Notes: generated by a model from the letters alone, not told the origin. Positions 46,146 to 58,920 are shown, counted from the stretch's first letter. The stretch: DNA of 64,000 nt from Owenia fusiformis (GCA_903813345.2 CAIIXF020000006.1:22327936-22391935), one strand, 5' to 3'. Made by a program: numbers and translations.

Positions 46146-46820
46146 TAAATAAATGGATCTATTTAAGGTACAATGAGTCCATTGAAAAGAAGAAAGGAGT
46201 AAGAAACTGGCACAACAGGCCACGTCACTGGACACTGGTATTCTAATTTTGTATCAGACGTGAATAAGAAGCCTATGCCAGATTCTAACCCAAATGGATC
46301 TATTAAAAGGTACAATTGGTCTTATGAAAAGAAAGAAGTAAGAAACTGGCAAAACAGGCCACGTAACTGGTACTCTACTTTTGTATCTGACGTGAATAAG
46401 AAGCCTATGCCAGGTTTTTACCAAAATGGATCTATTTAAGGTACAATGAGTCCATTGAAAAGAAGAAGTAAGAAGGAAACTAGCAAAACAGGCCACGTAA
46501 CTGGTACTCTAGTTTTGTATCAGACGTGAATAAGAAGCTTAAGTCAGGTTCTCACCCAAATGGAACTATTTAAGGTACAATTAGTCTTATGAAAAGAAGA
46601 AAGAAGTAAGAAACTGGCAAAACAGGCCACGTAACTGTTACTTAAATTTTGTAGCAGACGTGAATAAGAAGCCTATGCAAGGTTCTTACCAAAATGGATC
46701 TATTTAAAGTACAATAAGTCCATTGAAAAGAAGAAAGGGGTAAGAAACTGGCACAACAGGCCACGTCACTGGACACTGGTATTCTGATTTTGTATCTGAC
46801 GTGAATATTGTCAAATGAAA
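46140..46820. repeat. Minisatellite, about 134 bp unit, about 5 copies
   Basis: aaatggatctatttaaggta-type starts lie at about 46147, 46291, 46425, 46557 and 46692. Each unit also contains aaactggcaaaacaggccac and cagacgtgaataagaagc. Minus-strand ORFs through it are repeat artefacts. Confidence 0.9.
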
Positions 46821-47264
46821 GGGGGGGGGGGGTTAATATCACCTCAAAAAATATAACACGGCAAAAGTTTTAAATAAAGAAACATATTTACAGGTGTATA
46901 TTTTTGTGATATAAAACATAACAATGACAACAGTAACAATTAGTTTTGAATATTCAAACTGTGTTCTGGGAGAAGTTTCTGTATATAAAGTGACTAACAT
47001 GGACTAACAATGACTAGCACTAACTTTTAGACAGTCACTTGTTAAAGTTCGTGCTAGTCATTGTTAGTCCATGTTAGTCACTTTATATACAGAAACTTCT
47101 CCCAGAACACAGTTTGCATATTCACAACTAATTGTTACTGTTGTCATTGTTATGTTTTATATCACAAAAATATACACCTGTAAATATGTTTCTTTATTTA
47201 AAACTTTTGCCGTGTTATATTTCTTGAGGTGATATCAACCCCCCCCCCCCTTTCATTAGACAAT
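46807..47264. mobile_element. 458-bp near-perfect palindrome (snap-back MITE)
   Basis: The left arm 46807-47028 and right arm 47046-47264 are inverted with very few mismatches. Outer ends are attgtcaaatgaaagg and cctttcattagacaat, and a 17-bp loop lies in the centre. Poly-G and poly-C tracts lie just inside the ends. It adjoins the end of the 46.1-46.8 kb minisatellite. Confidence 0.88.
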
Positions 47265-48609
47265 TCCAAGTATAATCAAGATGTAGAGATTTTTACAAGA
47301 ACCCCATCTTTCTTTCGACATAAAAGTTTATTTCTTATGAGACTCATTGTAAAGACTGATGCTTTACACCCCCCATAATTAACCAAGAATAAAGCTAATA
47401 ATTTTAACCAATAACATCTCCCTCTCTTTTAACCACGCTACAACAATGAGTTGAGAGGATGTTACATTACCATGTCACCAGCAGTACTGGTCGTTGCCAA
47501 CTGCTTATGCCCGGTTATTAAGATATGATTGAGGGAACAATTGCATTTCAAAGCATATATCAGATTCCTCTTTTCCTCAGGTCTTTAGGTTCGAATGAGT
47601 TGGCATTGGGTCAGTTACAGCTCTCGGGATACACTTAGGTTTACCTGGTGTAATGTCCAGAGCTGATTCCTGATTCCCTTTGGGACCTTAACATTAGAAC
47701 TCTCCTGCTTTCAGGATCTAGTTCGAAGCTGTGATGGGGAGTAAAATTGAGATGGTACATCCCACCGGGGCCATCTTGGATATCATAATAAATATGTTAT
47801 CCAACATTGCTATAATTATTCATCTTGGCAGCCATTTTGGTAGTCATTCTGAATATCCAAATAAAAGAATCATTTGATGACTTAGTTTAAGACATAATTA
47901 AAGTTTGTGACCATTGAAACCTACATGGTCTCAGCTGTTCTCTGAGCTTACATTAATAGTTACATATAAATTTGGCAGCCATCTTGGATGTTCACATCAA
48001 GTAATTTTTTGATGACTTAAATTTGAAAATTGTTTAAGTAACACAATTTACCACACAATCTTTATAAAATATTTCTAAAATGAGTGACCCTTGGGGATTT
48101 GCTGAAATACCGATCAAAATCAGTTTTATAAATGATAGAATAAACATTTCTGAAGTTCTACAATGCCTGGAAATTATACATAATCCTTGGGTTAGAAACC
48201 AAACTTTGTGATATTTTTTCTGTAAAAGATGTTTGGAAGATTGTTATATTAGATATCTCAAACCATTTTTCCATATTTGTAAATCTTTTTTACGTATCTA
48301 CGTATAAATATTTTTGATGAAGGCAAACTAGAAATTAGAATTAAACTTTACATGTTATTTTCTGCATATTATATTCGATGCTCCTTGGTTTGAGGTTTGG
48401 GGATTTTTAAAGAAATAGTCTCTACAATTAATCCTGGTAGACAAATATTCTGAAATTGAGACTCTGATACTCCCTTCACATAATATAAAGCATACACAAG
48501 AAGGGTACCTTTCATTCATGATCACAAGCACAATACACTCCCTACTAAACCAAGTGTCAACTTTGGTACAATGAACGACGCAGGAAAAATAAGAACTCGA
48601 AGGAACAAT
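47265..48609. other. Gene-free stretch
   Basis: No exon or element end could be fixed. The phrase ggcagccat followed by cttggat occurs near 47826 and 47972, suggesting an old duplicated repeat. Confidence 0.5.
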
Positions 48610-49448
48610 GTAAACAGTAATATATTTAATCTAGTGGTCCATATGTTGAATCTTACATGTATAAAGTGTCGAACACAATCTACTGGTCTCTATTTTGAAC
48701 TTAATATGTTTAAAGTATGAAACACAATCTACTGTTCCCTTTGTGGACCTGACATGTATAAATATCGAACACAATACAATCTAGTGGTCACTATGTTGAA
48801 CATAATATGTATAAAGTATTAGAACACAATAACATCTAGAGGTCCCTATGATGAACCTAATATGTATAAAGTATCGAACACAATGTAATGGTGCCTTTGT
48901 GAACCTGACATGTATAAATATCGAACAGAATACAATCTCAGGGTCCCTATGTTGAACATAACATGTATTAAGTATCGAACACAATACAATCTAGGGGTTC
49001 AGATATTGAACTTGGTATGTGTAAAATATCGAACACAAATACAATCTAGAGGTCCCTTTGTTGAACCTAACTTGTCTTAAGTATCGAACACAATCTATCG
49101 GTCCCTTATTGAATCTTGCATATATAAAGTATCGGGCACAATACAAGCTTGTGGTCCCTATGTTGAACTTATATGTATAAAGTATCGAACCCAATCCCGT
49201 GGTCCCCTTGTTGAACCTGACATGTATAAAGGATAAACAAGATACAATCTTATGGTCTCATTGTTGTACCAAGAATGTATAAATTATCAACCACAATCTA
49301 ATGGTCCCTATGTTGGACCTAATATGTATAAAGTATCGAACACAATACAACCAATGTTGAACCTAGCATGTATTAAGTATCGAACACATTTCAATCTAGT
49401 GGTCCATATGTTGAACCTGGCATCAAAATATCGAACACAATACAATCT
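48610..49448. repeat. Minisatellite, about 60 bp unit, left block
   Basis: Units of the type catgtataaagtatcgaaca plus caatctagtggtccctatgt are repeated about 13 times with drift. The array stops at the element inserted at 49449 and resumes at 52398. Confidence 0.88.
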
Positions 49449-52397
49449 CACAGGCTGGTATCGAAAAATTTGTCCGCTGTGACGGAGCGTGCTATTTTGC
49501 ATAGAAACACTAGGAAATCCACACAATTTATTTTTTTACTCATATGTTTTGCTATATCAAAGAAAATTACTGACTCCATGCAATGAATATATAATTTGCG
49601 GGTAACTTTAACTTCTGTTTCAAGTCCAACAACGCTAAAAGCTATTGAAAACGACGTCGGAGTATCATACTCCAAAATGTACCATTTCTTTTATATCTTT
49701 TTTATGGTACAATGTAGCGACACGATAATATTTACATATGTTTTAAGCATAACTCTGAAGGTATTAATGAGATCTTTATTTATTGGGAATTTTTAATTTT
49801 TTTGATAAAAAATAATAATTAAATTTTTTGTCCGCTGTGACGGAGCAGTTTCAAATCTGAAATACGTTAAGAATTTAGAATTATAATATATCTCTTTACA
49901 ACTACACTTTAGAGGAGCGAGCGTGTCAAATCTCGTAAAGTATTCTGAAAAATGAAACGTAATAAAAGTACACCACTGTAAACCCAAGCCTGCAGTTCGC
50001 TTGTCAGGCTGGTTTTGATTAATGACCCTAGTATCCAGTTCTTAGCTTTGTTTACTAGAAGGTCAAGCAGGCTTCCACTGTAGAAACTTAATGCTACAAC
50101 CACTTTTGGTTAATTAAACCGCATTCACTTTTCATGTAATTACTCGTTTAAACTTACTTAAGCTTTTACCATAATTTAAAAATATGATCAATTATCAATC
50201 CAGAGATGTAAAAAAGTCTATGAACTCCAATCATAATCGACTTAATTTTAACACATCCCATTGTATCTATCTTTTGTAAATGAAACACTTGTATGTAAAC
50301 AAAATTTTAATTTTTGTACAAATTTGCATGAAAAGTTAGTTTTCAAATAGTTTCTGATTTTTGAATTCTCTAATTTTTTGATGGATTTTTACCTAGAAGT
50401 CTCCTCTTTCTACTCAACTAAACCAATTTTCTACATTATTTTTTTTCCTTTGACATTTCACTTATTTTCTGCAAGCAGCAGCTCAAAGTTGCCTATTCAA
50501 ACCAATGCTAAAAATATCAATTTTGGCCAACACCTTCTCAATTGAAATGCCAATATCTTCTTTAAACAAAATAATGTACACTTTTCTTCAACTGATATTG
50601 TTTCATAATACCTCATTGTTTCTCACTGTGAAAAAAGTTCTGATGTAAAAAATCAGGAAAATATAGAAAATATGAAGGAAAAGTACACTCAATAATGCAG
50701 AAAATATCTATTTTTTATTAACTGATACCTTTAAAATAGGAACATTATGTCCAAATAAATATGATTCAGCAAGTCTTTAACATCATAAGATAATTAGGTA
50801 CTGGGTCCAAACAGTGAAATGTAGGTAGAAATCATAGATTTAAAGCTTACCAGACAACAAGAAATAGCCTTCAAACACCACAGCCATATTTTCTAAGACA
50901 GATTTTATTACCACTACGCATGTGCAAGAACACCAGATGTGTGATTAATGGCTTTCTACCAGTGACAAGCGAATTGCACAGTTTAGGCCTTGTAGGTTTA
51001 CAGTGACACAATTCAAATTCTGAGATCTATATACGACCACTCTTTAAGCATCTTTTCTCAGTTTGTACTGCAATCCAACATATGGTAACTCATGAAAATG
51101 ATAGTCAACTTCATTTCAGTATAGAGTATTTGCCTTTCGTAGTGCCTTCTTTGGATCCATCGGCCTGACATGGTCATTTTTTACGGTAACTTGATTATTT
51201 GAAGTAAAATGATTTGCTGAAGATGAGGCTAAATACATATGATGGTATAGACTGTGGATTGTTCTACCCCCTTTAGTCGTTCCAAAAGGTAAGTTGAGTG
51301 TATCTTGAAATACGAAAATGCAAAATTTGATTCTTTATTTGAATAAGAGTTATGGCTATCTGATGCACCTACAGTAAAACATGTGTACAGTGAACATATA
51401 TGGAGCCCAAAAATGTGTTTCCAGTTGGTAGATGTTCACTCCATACAGGCAATTTCATACAGAAGTCAGAGGAATATTTTATAAGAAGAGGTGTTCACTA
51501 GAGAAAGATATTCATTGATACAGGTTTTACAGTGCAGCATGTTTACCAAGACTTTTTTTTATAAAAATTTAGTCTATGCAAAACGATGAATTTCATGAAT
51601 TTCAAATAATTACAAATTAAATCTGTATTGGGATCATCTTATATACAGTAATATCATGTGGTAAAAGGTTATACATCTATCAAAATGCAGGATGTCTGTG
51701 CGCTATTTCGAATAAATTCATATTAGCCCTATTTACACTACACGTGACATTTCAAGACGTCTTGGCGAAAATGTATCAGAAATATTATGTTGAGTTTACA
51801 CGTTGTTGATTCATGTTAATTTCAGTACAAACCTCCGTGGTCGTTTTAATATCTCAGATTTACATTACCCCAGATCTCCAAGAGGCTACTTGTCATAATT
51901 TAGGAAAGTGATTTGTGACGTTCTCTCTTCTAAGGGTACTTTTAAAAGATATAATTTGAATCTTAGATTCTTAATGTAGTTTACAGTTAAAGCTGCTCCG
52001 TCACAGCTGACAAAAAATGTAAACATTATTTTTTATAAAAATATCAAAAATACCCAATACATCAAGATATCATTAATACCTTCAGAGGTATGCTGAAAAC
52101 ATATGTAAATATTATCGTATCACTACATTGTACCATTAAAAAGAAATAAAAGAAATGGTACATTTTGGAGTATGATACCCCGGCGCAGTTTTCAATAGCT
52201 TTTACTCTTAGCGTTGTTAGACTTCAAACAAAAGTTAAAGTTACCCGCAAATGATATACCCATTGCATGGAGTAATAAATTTTCTTTGGAATAGCGAAAC
52301 ATATGAGTAAAAAAATAAATTGTCTGGGTTTCTTAGTGTTTCTATGCAAAATAGCACGCTCCGTCACAGCGGACAAATTTTTCGATACCAGCCTGTG
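49449..52397. mobile_element. 2.95 kb TIR element, copy A, 5-bp target duplication
   Basis: Ends cacaggctggtatcg and cgataccagcctgtg. It is flanked by aatct at 49444-49448 and 52398-52402. Arms of about 400 bp each start and end with a ttgtccgctgtgacggagc module (about 49470 and 49829 on the left; inverted at about 51994 and 52356 on the right). The 2.1 kb between the arms shows no transposase or other ORF. It splits a minisatellite. An 832-bp relative lies at 62061-62892. Confidence 0.87.
49860..51985. other. Interior of element copy A
   Basis: About 2.1 kb of AT-rich DNA without ORFs above background. gtgttcactagagaaag and tacaggttttacagt near 51495-51535 suggest a small mariner/pogo-type repeat. 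Confidence 0.5.
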
Positions 52398-53060
52398 AAT
52401 CTAATGGTCCCTTTGTTGAACATAATATGTATAAAGTATGAAACCAAATCTACTGTTCCCTTTGTGAACCTGGCATGTATTAAGTATCGAGCACATTTCA
52501 GTCTAGTGGTCCCTTTGTGAACCTGACATGTATAAATATCGAACACAATACAATCTAGTGGTCACTATGTTGAACATAATATGTATAAAGTATTAGAACA
52601 CAATAAAATCTAGAGGTCCTATGATGAACCTAATATGTATAAAGTATCGAACACAATCTAGTGGACCCCTTAAGCATAACATGTATAAAGTATCAAACAC
52701 AATACAATCTAGTGGTCCCTTTGTTGAATCTGACATGTATAAAATATCGAACAGCATACATTATAGTGTGGTCCCTATGTTGAACCTAATATGTATAAGA
52801 TATATCGAACACAATCTAGTGGACCCCTTAAGCTTGCTGAACTTGCTGCATGTATAAAGTAACGAACAAAATACAATCTAGTGGTCTCTTTGTTAAGTAT
52901 AACATGTATACAGTATCGAACACAATATAATCTAGTGATCCCTATGTTAAACCTGACATGTAAGAAGTATCAAATACATACAATCTAGTAGTTCCAATGT
53001 TGAACATGGTATGTTTACAGTACCAAACACAATAAAATCTAGAGAACCCTATGTTGAACA
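52398..53060. repeat. Minisatellite, about 60 bp unit, right block
   Basis: Same unit and orientation as 48610-49448 (acatgtataaagtatcgaac, caatctagtggtcc). It was separated from the left block by the insertion of element copy A. Confidence 0.88.
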
Positions 53061-53093
53061 AGTTACATGGTATTTTTCAAATCACCCCCACAA

Positions 53094-53232
53094 CTTACTA
53101 CTTGTGTATTGAAATCTTGGGATTTTAACACGTTATCAGTAGTCGACACAAAGCTAAGTTTCATCTAATTAATAACTAATAACTAATCTAGCTTGTTTTC
53201 CACCGCAAGATTTCAATACACAAGTAGTTGTG
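53094..53232. repeat. Hairpin with about 20-bp arms
   Basis: The words tacttgtgtattgaaatctt and aagatttcaatacacaagta are inverted, about 100 bp apart. taataactaataactaatct lies between them. Possibly a small MITE. Confidence 0.6.
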
Positions 53233-53414
53233 TAGCTTTGCCGAAGTCGGTATTTTAGTGACCAAGCTGTTAGGTCAAGGTTATACTTGTAAAAAAACTT
53301 AAGAAATCTTTTCTAGGCTTTACTGAAAAGTACAAGTCATTAATTTTGAAATTTCAAATTTTATCACTTGAGATGCTGAAGGATGTAGGAATTGTATAAT
53401 AAATTTGCAATGAA

Positions 53415-53650
53415 CTCACTTGGCACCTTTTGAGGTGGATCCCGGCTATGACATTAATGGTTGAGAAATAAGGATCGAAACCAGCCATAGTTTTCTCCTG
53501 ATGACCATTGTGAATTGTTGTGTTTTATGGATTATGATGACGGCTTTGCGAACGGATGTTGACCCTTTGAACTGCCCATGGACTTCGAGACAGGATATTA
53601 TATATCCCACATCATTTGAGACTGAATACTCTATCTTTTATGAGTACTAG
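53415..53650. repeat. Dispersed repeat, inverted copy at 1.3 kb
   Basis: The reverse complement matches 1330-1575 over about 240 bp. It begins gcaccttttgaggtggatcc and includes aaaccagccatagttttctc. Family unknown. Confidence 0.75.
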
Positions 53651-53813
53651 TATCTACAACTATTTTTGATGTTATGAATATTGGCTGTCAATTTTTCAAT
53701 TTTTCTTCAACATGTATTGTAATGACTTCAGTATGAATGAAATGTCTCTTGGTGTTCTGGTCCTGGATTGTGATATTAGTTCTCGATTGGAGGGGGAGGG
53801 GGATTTTAGACAT

Positions 53814-53965
53814 TGTTTCTTTTCACTTAGATCATGGTTTTGGGATATATAGGGTCTACTTTTCTTATGACAGATTTGCACTTACAGTTTGCTTTTCTTG
53901 TTGGGTTTCTTTAAAGTTTTTAGTCACCCTTCCCTTTTGGCATTTGTGCCTATATATTCAGTGAT
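53814..53965. repeat. Dispersed repeat of about 150 bp, copy at 59.6 kb
   Basis: Matches 59568-59700 closely (atcatggttttgggatatat, gggtctacttttcttatgac, cttcccttttggcatttgtg). At 59.6 kb the same sequence interrupts the LINE. Confidence 0.8.
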
Positions 53966-54658
53966 TGATATGAATCTCGGCCTAGATGTAACAAATATGT
54001 TCGACAATTTCAGAGATCTTTTCAACGTTTCTTGTTGAAATCTCACCTCCGGGTATCCGATTGATGCTCCGGCATCCACTAAACTCTGATTGATATTTAT
54101 CTGATAAAATATACGATTTCATGATGAATTGTGCAAGATTTGACGGAGGATTTGTTCGTCAGTGAAAAGTGTACTTGTCTTGACCGTGCACAAGGGGGGG
54201 GGGAGATTTCCCAAAGATGACCTATCATATTAACACGTTCAAAAAGCAAATCTTCTAAACAGGCCTCAATTTGACGTTGAAATGGATCTCCAAATGTTCA
54301 CTGTAGTTTTATGAGTATTCTCTACAAGTATGGATCGAGTAACTTCAATAGTATTACCGTAGGTTTGAAATGATGATGTTGAGCTGATGTTAACGCCATT
54401 CCCATGATTTCAAATTTAACTTTGCGCATGCACAGCACTGAGAGAGCACGTGCTCATGATTGTTCACGTGATCGAATCCGCAATTTGATTGGAGATGATG
54501 CAAGAGATGATGTAATGGGGAATCCCCGAATACGATAGAATATGAAAGAATCATGGGAGCTACTCACTCCTCCTGGACCGTGCATAATAATGAGCTAACG
54601 CTGCAGGGCCGTCGTTGATTGGTCAAATTCACCGACATAAACATTGAGTCGGTTACAA
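53966..54658. other. Gene-free stretch
   Basis: No exon or element recognised. Some CpG-containing sequence lies at 54430-54640. Confidence 0.5.
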
Positions 54659-55142
54659 CCCAGTCACATTTCCTACGGCGACCTTGCGGTCTATCATTTC
54701 TGCGGCCAGTAACATTTCTACGCTCGCCGTGGAATTTCTGCGCTCTCATACTTTTGCAGTCACATTTCCCACGGCAGCCGCACGGTGAATTTTAAAGTTC
54801 TGTTGATAAATAATACTTTTTTCATTTTATTTACATCGGGACAATTTATAAATGTTATTCATAGTGCTAGGATGTAATATCAAATGAAAAGTGATCGTGA
54901 AACATTGACAAATAATGATTTAATCTTGTTGAGCCAGTTGATTTCTACGGCGACCTCAGAAATGAACAAAAATTATAACTCCGAGTTATAATTTCTACGC
55001 CTTCTCTGCGGCCTGTAAAAATCTGCATACGCCGTACGGAGGCCGCAAGGTGAGCGTAGTTTTTCTACGCTCGCCGCAGAAATTCACCGATTTAATTGAT
55101 CTGCGGTCGACTTGCGGCCGCCGTGCGACAAATGTGACTGGG
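54659..55142. mobile_element. 484-bp TIR element with gcggcc/ctacgg-rich ends
   Basis: Ends cccagtcacattt and aaatgtgactggg are inverted. The sequences next to them (ctacggcgaccttgcgg; ccgcagaaattcaccg and related words) repeat many times inside in both orientations. The element is GC-richer than its surroundings. No ORF. Confidence 0.75.
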
Positions 55143-55357
55143 GTGTAAAGCACGTGGCTTTCTCATTGCGGTCATAATAGATATCAAGATAAGTAAAAGA
55201 GACCGACCTGGGCAAGGCTAGTAGTTATGGTGCTATTTGAAAATTCAACCCCACATTTATGGGAGTAACCTTGACCCACCTGTGGCTACACTTTGGATAG
55301 AATGTTTAGTATTCCCACGCTGCAATATTTATGTTTCATCTATCGTGAACAGAATCT

Positions 55358-55632
55358 TTACAGGTTATTTACCAATCCCATTTCTTGCTCTGTATCATTT
55401 TGTCCTCTATTACTAATATCCCTTTTCCTGTGACATCTTTTAAATATTACAGACGGTTTGAACGATGGTAAAAATGGGATACAAGCGCACATTGATGTAC
55501 GCTTTAAACAAGGTGTTATAAGTGGCAAATCGTAGGTCTTGTTCTCACTTTCTGCCATGCTGTCGTTTCTTTCCTCTTTCTTGATATCATGATCCTGTCT
55601 CCAGGCAACAAGCCCACGTTCTTCAGGTGTAC
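55358..55632 (-). CDS. SLC23 terminal exon
   Basis: Acceptor tttcattag, then [12 protein letters not shown] with the conserved PEERG after the last core helix. A cytoplasmic tail follows, with [20 protein letters not shown] and a basic stretch (FKRCHRKRD), ending at the stop in 55358-55360. Confidence 0.9.
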
Positions 55633-58600
55633 CTAATGAAACATTTTTATATTTTAATTTGCATGAATAATAGATACATAGGGGTGTTATAGACACTGAA
55701 CCACTAAAACAACTGAATACTAAGTCAAAGGGAACTTTCTACCATACCCGTCAGCTATCTAACCTGAATGAGTCACCTGGTGGTGAAACTGGTAACTACC
55801 GACTCGTATCTGTGTCATTATAGGAAATAAGGTTGATGTCCAATTTTAACAATTTTGTTAGTCAATTTTGCTAATCACTATGATTTAAGCATGTTTTAGG
55901 GTTATTGGGGTTAGAATAAGAGATATAACCCTTTTAATACATCATGGGCAATGGTAAATCTCATTTCGGAATTCTATACAGAAAACATAAAACTATATTA
56001 TCTCCAGTGCATCCGTAAACCGGTCCATTTTTCAGAAATAACAAAATACTTCTATAATCTATATATTTGAAATTGGGTTAAATAGGGAACCTAATTATTG
56101 GCTTTACCAAGAAGACCTTTGTATATATATGGATATATGGATTTAGGTTAATTAAGGGTGGGAGCCAACTTTTAAACAAAAATGTTAACAAGGAGGAACA
56201 AATAATATTACCAAAAAGAAAAATGTATCAAAGAGCCGTAATCAATAAAGAGAATAAAACCAGGATCTAATGCATTATAAGAGATATATTCGAGCAACAA
56301 AATATAGTTATGATTAAATAACTTTATATAAGAGAAGTACTTGATAAAATCCTTGATTTACGATATGTGACGTGTTACTCACCAGGAACAGTGTTATCAA
56401 GTACAAATCCAAATGTCCCACCTACAAACATTGCTGTACCAAAGAAAACATCGAGTAGTTGATCAATCTCGGAACTCCCTGAAAAAAGAAGATTTCAAGG
56501 AAGTTCAAAATCCTGATATGAAATACCAGTTCATCAAGCTTGTTTTGGCATTTTTAAAATTGGGACAGACCTGTAGAACGATTCATCAAATCTGCAACTG
56601 ATTGAATACACTGATTTAGATATTTCAAAAATAACATTAAAGTGCACTCCGCCACGTATTTACTAACTTATAGCCTTTTTTCTTTCATTAATCTGACTTT
56701 TACATCTGAGCTATTAGAGATAAAGACCAAGAGCTAGTCTTCCATATGTATGATGAAATCTGCTGTCAATATTTATTTCATGTTATGTTTCACATTTTCA
56801 AGTCAAGCTAGGTAAGGATGACATATTCTACAGGATTGAAAATTTACTTGACCTAAGACGAAATGAAGTGGGTTACCATTTTCTTATACAAATGCACGAC
56901 AACATTACACACCTGTTTTGATGACACCTGGATGTAACTTCATCCACGTGGCTGACATCAAGCCTCCAAAAAGACTTGTTCCAAGAATCACATGGTTCCT
57001 TGTTGACCTCATATCAACATATCGAAGACTTGATAAGCCGAGCGCCGTAAGGAGAGAGAATAAGACAAAGATTGACCCACCCAGCACAGGGTCGGGGATA
57101 CACGCCATGACAGCACCAAATTTGCCAAACATCCCAGCCAGTAGTATTATGCCTCCAGCTAGTTGAAAAACGATTCTGCTTCCAACCTACAAATGAAGAT
57201 CTGATGTAGATAACATTATAACAACATATCTTAACCCAAAATAGTTATGCCCAGACAAAATGATGCACCGGCACACAAACTAAGTCACTGATTTATCGTG
57301 TACTTCAAGTAGCAAATTAAATGATTAAAACATCATGACTCAAAGTACAAACAATCAACATTGGAATCACACAATCTGGTTTTCTCTTTGTAAATTTCAA
57401 GAAATGCAAATTAAAGTGAACCATTCCAGTCCACAGCCTGCTAAAACAAGAACACATTAGCGGACTTAGAGTCCCTAAAATGGGCCATTTTGTGGGCTCC
57501 ACTTATTCAAAAGTAGGCTCTATTCCTTCTGAAAATGTGCATTTTCAAAGAAAACGTGACTCAATCTTTGAGAAAACGTGGCCTTATATTTTCATTTAAA
57601 CATCTCTTACATGTGTACATTAAGTCGTTGTCATCTAAAGTATTTTCAAAAAGTATCTAACTATTATCAATTTCCATGTTCGCAGCCCCTGAACACTTAC
57701 TCTTGTTATTCCAATGGCACTGATATTGCCACTGTATGAAGTCGTTGCGTGACAAACACCAACTGCGCCAGAAATGAGACTAGCAATGCCTTCTATAAGA
57801 ATACCTCGATTAATGGCGTGCTGTGGCGGCGGAGGGATATCACAAATTCTGGCCGCAGTGTTGTAGTCTGCAACCGACTCGACAATAGAACACAACACCG
57901 CTGCTAGGATACCAACAAACCCTCCAATGTTGAATGTAGGTCTTCCAAACTGTCCTACGTAGAAACAAAACAAAGCATTAACATGACAAAATGGCACCAC
58001 CTTTAAATGGCAAAACTGATGCCAAATTGATGATAAAAAACGGTGGATATAACGATATTCTTGGTGATGGCACAATAAACATGCGCAATTAATAGATCAA
58101 CAAAAGGCGCAAATGGTTTTATGGTTATGGATAACTTAATAACTTACTGTAACGAATATATCAGAGTTTGACAGTTTGAGAAACCGATTTAAATGAAACT
58201 GGTATACTGTGTACTTTAATACCCTCTATAAGACCTTCTACTTTTAGTCATCTGAAATGATTCCCAAGATCAAAACAATGTTACATTTATAATATTCTTT
58301 TGCACCACTCTCTGTACTTTTGCTTGAATATTTCGACTTACCAGGATATGGAAAAAAGAACCAAGAAGCCTCTTTGATGGACTGTACCCTTGCATCCGTT
58401 CTTGCATTGTATGTAGGACTGTTAGGGTCATCGGGGAACACGTTAGTAACTGTGAGGATGCCACAGAACCCCCAAGCAATACTAATGCCAAGGATATACT
58501 GCGAGGAAATGTATTGTTAATTTGTATAGATCTAATTCAGCAACTTCAACTCGTTCAAAAGTATGTGAATGCTGGAGTTGTGTTGTGTTGTATTCTTAGG

Positions 58601-58769
58601 AATGTATTCTTATCTGAGACTAACATAAAATGGCATGATTTAACTTACAGCGATGATACTAAACAGAGTGAAGCTTGAGGTGGTACACCCTTCTTTCCTA
58701 TTGTAGGAGGGCACTGGTACTTTCACGCGACCAAGGTACACGGCAAATAGAAGAATAAGTGTAGCAGTC
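55358..58769 (-). CDS. SLC23 nucleobase/ascorbate transporter, 3' six exons
   Basis: Exons in coding order: 58649-58769, 58342-58498, 57701-57954, 56913-57186, 56393-56478, 55358-55632. All junctions are GT/AG and phases match. The product follows SLC23 in order: [106 protein letters not shown] and a tail [12 protein letters not shown]. Family members are plasma-membrane permeases for ascorbate, urate or nucleobases. The substrate signature is altered here (SPNIG to SGNIS; ESxGDY to ESVADY), so transport activity or substrate is uncertain. The N-terminal exons are not found here and should lie to the right of 58769, probably beyond 64000. Confidence 0.92.
56393..56478 (-). CDS. SLC23 exon with TAMFVGG and LDNTVPG
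   Basis: Acceptor ttttttcag, donor GTTCCTG^gtgagt. Encodes [20 protein letters not shown] and [11 protein letters not shown], both strongly conserved in animal SLC23 proteins. Confidence 0.92.
56913..57186 (-). CDS. SLC23 exon with IPDPVLGG
   Basis: Acceptor catttgtag, donor AAAACAG^gtgtgt. Encodes [38 protein letters not shown] and two membrane segments. A second in-phase donor (CCAG^gtgtca) lies upstream. I chose the later one because family members have residues at VIKTG. Confidence 0.9.
57701..57954 (-). CDS. SLC23 exon with the nucleobase transporter signature
   Basis: Acceptor tacgtag, donor ACAAGA^gtaagt. Encodes [30 protein letters not shown] and [13 protein letters not shown], the substrate-site region of the family. 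The usual glycine of ESxGDY is alanine. The usual PNxG is GNxS. Confidence 0.93.
58342..58498 (-). CDS. SLC23 exon with TDVF-like loop
   Basis: Acceptor cctcgcag, donor CATATCCTG^gtaagt. Encodes a membrane helix ([17 protein letters not shown]) and the loop [16 protein letters not shown], where ARTDAR is conserved in SLC23. Confidence 0.92.
58649..58769 (-). CDS. SLC23 most upstream exon in the window
   Basis: Acceptor tttacgcag, donor ATCGCT^gtaagt. Encodes [20 protein letters not shown] and [20 protein letters not shown]. It starts one base into a codon, so an earlier exon ending in phase 2 must exist. Confidence 0.88.
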
Positions 58770-58920
58770 CTGCGTAAAGGAGAATACAGATACGGCATCA
58801 CATTTTATGTAAAAATGTATACTAATTACTTTTTTTCATTTATCAAAACGCTTCTGTGACATAGAAACACGGCTTTGGATTCAAGTCTAAAAACGTCGAC
58901 ATTCCTACTTTTTACAGGTA

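Noticed and set aside
46254-46842. Minus-strand ORFs with repeated cysteine-rich words
   Set aside because: They read through the 134-bp minisatellite and share its period.
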